Of a stretch of DNA of 64,000 nt, positions 58,825 through 64,000 are shown piece after piece. Where the stretch lies: the NCBI RefSeq assembly GCF_003160695.1, contig NZ_QGDD01000009.1, forward strand, positions 182,217 to 246,216, in the 5' to 3' direction. A model generated the notes under the pieces. It was not told the origin of the DNA, searched no databases, and worked only from the letters and a program-made list of their open reading frames with translations. This DNA is from Nocardioides silvaticus. Lineage in GTDB: Bacteria; Actinomycetota; Actinomycetes; Propionibacteriales; Nocardioidaceae. How positions within the stretch are numbered: position 1 is the stretch's first letter; each line of letters begins with the position of its first letter. Made by a program: the position numbers and the translations under genes.

Positions 58825-60918
58825 ATGAGCGACTCGGTGCCCGCCGTTCAGACCCCGTCCGCCGACGACCGCGAGGAGCACCAGCAGCTCGCGCAGGAGA
58901 TCGAGGACGCGCGCTGGCGCTACTTCGTGCTCGACCAGCCCACGCTGTCCGACGCCGAGTACGACGTGAAGTGGCGCCGCATCAACGAGCTCGAGGAGCA
59001 GTTCCCCGAGCTGCAGACCCCGGACAGCCCGACCCAGAAGGTCGGCGGCACCTTCTCCACCGAGTTCACCGCCGTCGACCACCTGCAGCGGATGGAGAGC
59101 CTCGACAACGCCTTCTCCTTCGAGGAGCTGGAGTCCTGGCACGCGCGGATCGCGCGCGACGGCGCGGCGGACGCGGCGATGCTGTGCGAGCTCAAGGTCG
59201 ACGGCCTCGCGATCAACCTGCTCTACGAGAAGGGCCGCCTGGTCCGCGCTCTCACCCGCGGCGACGGGCGCACCGGCGAGGACGTCACCCCCAACGTGCG
59301 CACCATCGCCGACGTGCCGCACCGGCTGAAAGCCTCCGACGACTACCCGGTCCCCGACCTCCTGGAGGTGCGGGGCGAGGTCTTCCTCTCGATCGAGGCG
59401 TTCGACAAGCTCAACGCGTCGCTGGTCGAGAAGGGCAAGCCGATGTTCGCCAACCCCCGCAACTCCGCGGCCGGGTCGTTGCGGCAGAAGGACCCCAAGG
59501 TCACCGCGAGTCGTGACCTCGGCATGGTGTGCCACGGCATCGGCGCCCGCGAGGGGTTCGAGCCGAAGGCGCAGTCGCAGGCCTACGAGGCCCTCGCCGC
59601 CTGGGGTCTGCCGACCAGCAAGCGGGTCCGCGTGCTCCCGACGCTGAAGGAGGTCAAGGAGTTCATCGAGCACTACGGCGAGCACCGCCACGACGTCACC
59701 GAGCACGAGATCGACGGCGTCGTGATCAAGGTCGACGACGTCGCCCTCCAGCGCCGGCTCGGCTCGACCAGCCGGGCGCCGCGGTGGGCGATCGCGTTCA
59801 AGTACCCGCCCGAGGAGGTCAACACCAAGCTGCTCGAGATCCGCGTCAACGTCGGCCGGACCGGCCGGGTGACGCCGTACGGCGTAATGGAGCCGACCAA
59901 GGTCGCCGGCTCGACCGTGGAGCGGGCCACCCTCCACAACGCCTACGAGGTCAAGCGCAAGGACGTCCGACCCGGCGACACCGTCATCCTGCGCAAGGCC
60001 GGCGACGTGATCCCCGAGATCCTCGGCCCGGTGCTCGGGCTGCGCCCCGAGGGCCTGGCGGAGTGGGAGATGCCGACCGAGTGCCCCTCGTGCGGCACCA
60101 CGCTCGCCGAGCAGAAGGAGGGCGACAAGGACCTGCGCTGCCCCAACTCGCGGTCCTGCAACGCCCAGGTGCTCGAGCGCGTCTACCACGTGGCCAGCCG
60201 CGGCGCGTTCGACATCGAGGGCCTCGGCTCCGAGGCCGCCTACGCGCTGGTCGAGGCCGGGGTCGTCGACAACGAGGGCGACGTGTTCTCCCTCGACCGC
60301 GACAAGCTGCTGCGCACCGACCTGTTCACCCGCGCGCCCAAGAAGGGCGAGGAGGGTCCGCAGCTGAGCGCCAACGGCGAGGGGCTGCTGAAGAACCTGC
60401 AGACCCGCAAGCAGGTCCCGCTCTGGCGGGTCCTGGTCGCCCTCTCGATCCGCCACGTCGGCCCCACCGCGGCTCGCGCCCTGGCCACCGAGTTCGGCTC
60501 GATGGAGGCGATCCGCGCCGCGACCGAGGCCGAGCTCGCCGCCGCCGAGGGCGTGGGCCCGACCATCGCCGAGGCTGTCATCGAGTGGTTCAAGGAGCCC
60601 TGGCACGTCGAGATCGTCGAGAAGTGGGGGGCGGCCGGCGTCGCCATGGCCGACGAGCGCGACGCCTCGATCCCGCGCACGCTGGAGGGCCTGACCGTCG
60701 TCGTCACCGGGTCGCTGCAGGACTTCAGCCGCGACTCCGCCAAGGAGGCGATCATCAGCCGCGGCGGCAAGGCCGCCGGTTCGGTCTCGAAGAACACCGA
60801 CTACGTCGTCGCCGGCGACAACGCCGGTTCCAAGGCCGACAAGGCCGAGCAGCTCGGCGTACCCATCCTCGACGAGGACGGGTTCAAGGCACTGTTGGAG
60901 AACGGTCCCCAGGCGTAG
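58825..60918 (+). CDS. ligA: NAD+-dependent DNA ligase
   Basis: 697 aa. Adenylation lysine K124 in CELKVDGLAIN, then the OB fold, a four-Cys zinc finger (CPSCGTTL...RCPN...SCNAQ, about 430-455), HhH region (PTAARALATEFG) and C-terminal BRCT domain (LEGLTVVVTGSLQDFSRDSA). Seals Okazaki fragments; essential. ATG 58825; a CAAGAT box six bases upstream suggests a leaderless mRNA. Single-copy marker useful for taxonomy. Confidence 0.96.
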   Translation: MSDSVPAVQTPSADDREEHQQLAQEIEDARWRYFVLDQPTLSDAEYDVKWRRINELEEQFPELQTPDSPTQKVGGTFSTEFTAVDHLQRMESLDNAFSFEELESWHARIARDGAADAAMLCELKVDGLAINLLYEKGRLVRALTRGDGRTGEDVTPNVRTIADVPHRLKASDDYPVPDLLEVRGEVFLSIEAFDKLNASLVEKGKPMFANPRNSAAGSLRQKDPKVTASRDLGMVCHGIGAREGFEPKAQSQAYEALAAWGLPTSKRVRVLPTLKEVKEFIEHYGEHRHDVTEHEIDGVVIKVDDVALQRRLGSTSRAPRWAIAFKYPPEEVNTKLLEIRVNVGRTGRVTPYGVMEPTKVAGSTVERATLHNAYEVKRKDVRPGDTVILRKAGDVIPEILGPVLGLRPEGLAEWEMPTECPSCGTTLAEQKEGDKDLRCPNSRSCNAQVLERVYHVASRGAFDIEGLGSEAAYALVEAGVVDNEGDVFSLDRDKLLRTDLFTRAPKKGEEGPQLSANGEGLLKNLQTRKQVPLWRVLVALSIRHVGPTAARALATEFGSMEAIRAATEAELAAAEGVGPTIAEAVIEWFKEPWHVEIVEKWGAAGVAMADERDASIPRTLEGLTVVVTGSLQDFSRDSAKEAIISRGGKAAGSVSKNTDYVVAGDNAGSKADKAEQLGVPILDEDGFKALLENGPQA

Positions 60919-60930
60919 AGGAGGAGTCCC

Positions 60931-61512
60931 ATGGCCTACGAGATCCGCGCGCTGGGTCCGGAGACCTGGGACGCCTACGCCGCCTTGGTCGCCAAGCACA
61001 ACGGCGTCTTCGGTGGCTGCTGGTGCACGTGGTTCCACCGCGGCATGTGCGAGGGGCTGGGCGAGAGCTACGAAGGCAACCGCGATGCCAAGGAGCGGCT
61101 CGTCCGCGAAGGCCGGACGCACGCGGCCCTCGTCCTCGACGGCGATGCTGCCGTCGCCTGGGCGACCTACGGCACCCCCGAGGAGCTCCCCAACATCCAC
61201 CACCGCAAGGAGTACGACGCCGTCGGCGATCCGCTCCCGGACTACCGGATCACCTGCATCTTCGTCGACCGCGACCACCGGCGCCGCGGCGTCGTAGCAC
61301 TGGTACTGCAGGGCGCCCTCGACCTGATCGCCGCCGACGGTGGTGGCGTCGTCGAGGGCTACCCGCACGACACCGCCGGCCAGCCCCGCAAGTCGTCGTC
61401 GTTCCTCTACAACGGCACCCGCGCGGTCTATGAGCGAGCCGGCTTCGAGTTCATCCGCACCAAGGGCAAGGGCAACACGGTCATGCGCAAGGTCGTCGCC
61501 GCCGCTAACTGA
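60931..61512 (+). CDS. GNAT-family N-acetyltransferase
   Basis: 193 aa. Acetyl-CoA binding motif A is DHRRRGVVALVLQGAL. The N-terminal GGCWCTWFHRGMC cysteine-rich loop marks a subgroup of GNATs widespread in actinobacteria. GAGGAG lies upstream of the ATG, 12 bp after ligA. Substrate unknown. Confidence 0.85.
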   Translation: MAYEIRALGPETWDAYAALVAKHNGVFGGCWCTWFHRGMCEGLGESYEGNRDAKERLVREGRTHAALVLDGDAAVAWATYGTPEELPNIHHRKEYDAVGDPLPDYRITCIFVDRDHRRRGVVALVLQGALDLIAADGGGVVEGYPHDTAGQPRKSSSFLYNGTRAVYERAGFEFIRTKGKGNTVMRKVVAAAN

Positions 61513-61521
61513 GGCGCGGCG

Positions 61522-62709
61522 TCAGCCGCAGGTCTCGGTGGCGGTCATCGCCCACGCGTCCCGCACCAGCTCCTCGACCGTCATGATGAGGACGGTCCGG
61601 CCCTCCGCGTCCTGGGCGGAGACCCTGGCCTCGCCGTCGTCGTACTGGTCGAGCAGGGTGAGGTCGGCGATGCCGAGGTCGCGCCAGGCCGGTGCGTCCG
61701 GCACGCCCTCGACGGCCGCCAGCGGGTCCGTCGGCCAGCCTTGCTTACGTGCCTCCTCGGCGGAGCTGGGCGCCATGACATCGAGGTCGCCGTCTGCGCG
61801 CTGGTAGGGGTTGGCGCAGGCCAGGGCATCGAGCGGGTAGGGCTCCGGCCCGTCGCTCCAGCCGACGGCGTAGACAGTGACGGGCGTCCCGGCCTCGACG
61901 ACGCGTCCCGCCGGAGGGTCGGTCCACGCTCGGAGGGCACAGAGACCGTTGCTGCACGGGTCTTCGATCGTCGGCTGGAGGCCGAGCTCCTTGATCTCCG
62001 CGTAGGCATTCTCGACGACATCGGGGTGCCAGCTCTCGATCAGCGGAATCGCTGCCTGTCCCTCGGGCAGGACGGTCAAAGAGTCGACGACCGCCTGTAC
62101 CCGCGCCTCGGCCTCGGGGGAGTAGATGTGCACTCGGAAGTGGGCATCGAGGTCCGGCACGCCGAGATAGGCGAAGCACGGCCCGTCGATGGCCTTGAAG
62201 CACCCGCTGGTCGTCTGAACCTCATGTCCGTTCACAACCTTCTCGGTGAACGTGGTCGAGTCGCTCGCGCCGAGGAGTGCCGTGTCGCTGATCTCCAACG
62301 AAGAGTGACGGCCCCGCACTGCGCAGCGCTGGAGAGCTTCATCGGAGCGGAAGAACACCGTGTCCTTTGTCGCCTGTCCACATCGAACCGCTCCGTCTGC
62401 CCAGTCCTGCGGCACCGCGACCACGACCCGACCGATCCCGGCCCACCGCGTGCCGGGAGGCGGCTCGACGGTGTCGGCCGGCGACACCTGGTCGTCGGCG
62501 TCGTCAGGGGCACCTCTCAAAGCCTCCTGGCCGAGGGCGACACCCCCGACGACCAGGACGACAGCCGCTGCCGCGCCGGCAAGCCCACGACGACGGCGCC
62601 GTCGTACCGCCGTCGCGCCCGCGGCGCGCAGCTCGGGAAGGGAGGGCGACGCGACGGGCTCGTCGAGAAAGCGCTCGATCACGTCGGGTAGGACACCGGG
62701 TTCGGTCAT
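61522..62709 (-). CDS. Membrane protein with PASTA-like segment, partner of the sigma factor
   Basis: 395 aa. A short cytoplasmic N-terminus (about 1-38; RRRRRR) precedes one membrane helix (about 39-57, GLAGAAAAVVLVVGGVALG). A large outer part contains six or more Cys and a PASTA-like stretch near residue 260 (AYAEIKELGLQPTIEDP...PPAGRVVEAGTPVTVYAV). It sits one base downstream of the sigma gene, the usual place of an anti-sigma factor, but no zinc anti-sigma motif is seen. Likely regulates or senses for the sigma factor. Confidence 0.72.
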   Translation of the reverse strand: MTEPGVLPDVIERFLDEPVASPSLPELRAAGATAVRRRRRRGLAGAAAAVVLVVGGVALGQEALRGAPDDADDQVSPADTVEPPPGTRWAGIGRVVVAVPQDWADGAVRCGQATKDTVFFRSDEALQRCAVRGRHSSLEISDTALLGASDSTTFTEKVVNGHEVQTTSGCFKAIDGPCFAYLGVPDLDAHFRVHIYSPEAEARVQAVVDSLTVLPEGQAAIPLIESWHPDVVENAYAEIKELGLQPTIEDPCSNGLCALRAWTDPPAGRVVEAGTPVTVYAVGWSDGPEPYPLDALACANPYQRADGDLDVMAPSSAEEARKQGWPTDPLAAVEGVPDAPAWRDLGIADLTLLDQYDDGEARVSAQDAEGRTVLIMTVEELVRDAWAMTATETCG

Positions 62710-62710
62710 G

Positions 62711-63211
62711 TCAGGCTCCTTCGACCGGATCGGGCAGCTGGGGGTGGACTGCGAGCTTGACCAGGGCACGGGAGAGCCTGCTCTTGACGGTGCCGGGAGC
62801 GATGCCGAGGACCGTGGCGGTCTGTGCCTCACTGAGGTGCGCGAAGTAGCGCAGCACCACGACCGCGCGCTGGTCCTGGTCGAGGTCCGCGAGCGCGCGG
62901 CGGACGGCGTCGGCGAGGTCGGCATCGACGATCGCGTCCCGGCGGTCCGGGGCGTCCGGGAGGTCCGCCGTCGGCGCCTCGCTCCACCACTGCCGACGGT
63001 GGCTGTCGCGGTAGCAGTTGAGGAGGATCCGATAGACATACGCATCCCGGTCGCGCGCCCGCTGGACCTTGCGCCATGCGACGTAGCAGCGCAGCAGGGT
63101 CGTCTGAGCGAGGTCGCGCGCCTCCTCGGGGTCGCACCCGAGACCGACGGCCGACCGGACGAGGGCAGGCCAACGCGCGAGCACGTAGGCGTCGTACTCC
63201 GCGTCGTCCAT
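62711..63211 (-). CDS. SigE-family ECF RNA polymerase sigma factor
   Basis: 166 aa. Region 2 (AYDAYVLARWPALVRSA...RDLAQTTLLRCYVAW) and region 4 (DLDQDQRAVVVLRYFAHLSE...VKSRLSRALVKL) are present. It matches the small actinobacterial SigE subfamily (TIGR02983). ATG 63211 has GGAGG six bases upstream. Forms an operon with the membrane protein (1-bp gap). Confidence 0.9.
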   Translation of the reverse strand: MDDAEYDAYVLARWPALVRSAVGLGCDPEEARDLAQTTLLRCYVAWRKVQRARDRDAYVYRILLNCYRDSHRRQWWSEAPTADLPDAPDRRDAIVDADLADAVRRALADLDQDQRAVVVLRYFAHLSEAQTATVLGIAPGTVKSRLSRALVKLAVHPQLPDPVEGA

Positions 63212-63221
63212 GGAACCTCCG

Positions 63222-63240
63222 TCAGAGGGCTTCACTCTGA
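63222..63240. promoter_or_regulatory. Inverted repeat upstream of the sigma gene
   Basis: TCAGAG-N7-CTCTGA, perfect 6-bp arms, 10 bp before the start codon and next to the ribosome binding site. Could be an operator or an mRNA hairpin limiting translation. Confidence 0.35.
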
Positions 63241-63278
63241 TCGACGAGATGGACGGGCGCCCAGGTTCCCCGAGATCG

Positions 63279-63884
63279 CTAGGCGACGAGGGGTGGTTGT
63301 GGTCGTGGGGGGATGTAGTAGCTGATCCGGTCGCGGACGTCCACGGGTGGGGGCGGTATCCATTCGGGTCGCCGGGTCTGTGGATGGATTCGTACTTGCC
63401 AGGGGGTGCGGTGCGTGAGGGTGTGGTGTTTGCGGCAGAGCAGGATGAGGTTGTCCAGGGCTGTTGGTCCGCCGTCGGCCCAGTGGTGGATGTGGTGGGC
63501 GTCGCAGGCGAGGGGGAGCCGGGTGCAGCCGGGGAAGGCGCAGTGGTGGTCGCGCAGGACCAGGGCGTTCCAGATGCCGGTGGTGACCAGGCGTTGGGTG
63601 CGGCCCACGTCGAGGACCTGACCCTGACTGCCGAGGACGGCGGGGATGATCTCGGCATCACAGGCGAGCCGGCGGACCGCGGCGGCTGACAAGCGGTCGC
63701 CGGTGGGGAGGAGGCCGCCGTCGGTCAGGTGCCCGTCGGTCTGCTCGAGCAGGTTGGCGAGGGGGATGGTGACGGTGATCCGGGCGGTGGTGCTGTGGGC
63801 GTGGGGGACCTGGTCGCTGTGCTGAAGCCTGCGGCAGGCCTCGATGAGGGCGTCCCACATCCGGGTGCCGTGCTGAACCGTCAC
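63279..63884 (-). pseudogene. DUF222/HNH endonuclease, N-terminus removed by IS insertion
   Basis: Only the C-terminal half remains. RLACDAEIIPAVLG, CAFPGCTRLPLACDAHHIHHWADGG and NLILLCRKHHTLTH form the HNH domain of the actinobacterial 13E12-like family. The GTG at 63882-63884 lies inside the neighbouring insertion sequence; host homology starts near 63873. The DUF222 N-terminal region is missing, so the gene is broken here unless a second part lies beyond the element. Confidence 0.82.
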
Positions 63885-64000
63885 GGGTTCTCCGCCGCCG
63901 TTATGTGATGCTCTCGACGGGTTGTCGGGCAGCGTAGTAGGCCTGCTCGTGCTCGACCGGGGTGTTCATCCCGAGGGAGCCGTGAAGGCGTCGGTGGTTG
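63874..64000 (-). mobile_element. IS3-family insertion sequence, right end (continues beyond window)
   Basis: Proposed tip at 63874 (TGAACCGTCACGGGTTC), just outside the transposase stop codon. IS3 ends usually begin TG and end CA. The element interrupts the HNH gene; the left end is outside the window. Confidence 0.7.
63901..64000 (-). CDS. IS3-family transposase (OrfB/DDE integrase), C-terminal 32 residues
   Basis: Read from the window edge leftward: NHRRLHGSLGMNTPVEHEQ, then AYYAARQPVESIT and TAA at 63901-63903. HGSLG-x-x-TP-x-E is the classical end of IS3-family integrase domains. The DDE residues themselves lie beyond the edge. Acts in cut-and-copy transposition of this element. Confidence 0.85.
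   Translation of the reverse strand, partial: NHRRLHGSLGMNTPVEHEQAYYAARQPVESIT

Noticed and set aside
58717..61368. 883-codon antisense frame over ligA
   Set aside because: Shadow of the ligA codon pattern; no domain.
61522..63045. 507-codon frame fusing the sigma gene region to the membrane protein
   Set aside because: Its first part is an off-frame reading of the sigma gene; the true start is ATG 62709.

Overview
The window is 64 kb of GC-rich chromosome from an actinobacterium. A Nocardioides-like member of the Propionibacteriales fits best. The clues are very high GC, many GTG starts, frequent leaderless starts behind TAnnnT boxes, a 180-kDa NAD-glutamate dehydrogenase, DUF2505, TIGR03086, DUF222/HNH and SigE-family sigma genes, and abundant GTCTCGATAC-type intergenic palindromes. 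The genus is an inference from gene content and repeats; there is no rRNA or tRNA gene here to confirm it.

Left third (1-17.6 kb): a truncated wax ester/diacylglycerol acyltransferase homologue, P5C dehydrogenase (pruA), a 58-aa membrane protein, two DUF2505 paralogues, the giant glutamate dehydrogenase, a YggS PLP-binding protein, a two-gene ABC exporter with asymmetric ATP sites, an ABC-2 ATPase/permease pair and a Kef-type cation:proton antiporter.

Centre-left (17.8-29.2 kb): a dense Ser/Thr-phosphorylation island. It holds an FHA/zinc-ribbon protein, a four-helix membrane protein, an unusual FAD/NAD-binding protein, a soluble protein kinase, a single-pass membrane protein with a proline-rich linker, a PP2C phosphatase, a vWA protein, a second kinase and a protein with two FHA domains, one membrane helix and an outward-facing trypsin-like protease. 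The PP2C, vWA and second-kinase genes match the composition of the TerY-P triad (E. coli yegI/yegK/yegL-like). The larger assembly is the best candidate here for an undescribed system.

Middle (29.2-42.7 kb): a copper-handling locus (membrane protein, YcnI/DUF1775, CopC-CopD fusion, His-rich lipoprotein) next to a CaCA antiporter; an APH-like kinase; a TIGR03086 protein; and a B12-binding radical SAM protein. The usual partner of the radical SAM protein (DUF2344) lies 4.2 kb away, behind four tandem septum-formation-family membrane proteins and an AlkZ-like winged-helix gene.

Right-centre (42.7-55.6 kb): the conserved RNase E - L21 - L27 - Obg - ProB block, a 0.7-kb higher-order palindromic repeat array, an FAD monooxygenase, an RTX-type secreted protein, then cysteine desulfurase - MnmA (tRNA 2-thiouridine) - MetE-like protein. 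A repeat-like sequence interrupts the cysteine desulfurase in frame.

Right end (55.6-64 kb): a TetR/DHA2-MFS efflux pair with a clear promoter and two 20-bp operators, an alpha/beta hydrolase, NAD-dependent DNA ligase (ligA), a GNAT acetyltransferase, a SigE-family sigma factor with its membrane/PASTA-like partner, and a DUF222/HNH gene cut by an IS3-family element that runs off the window.
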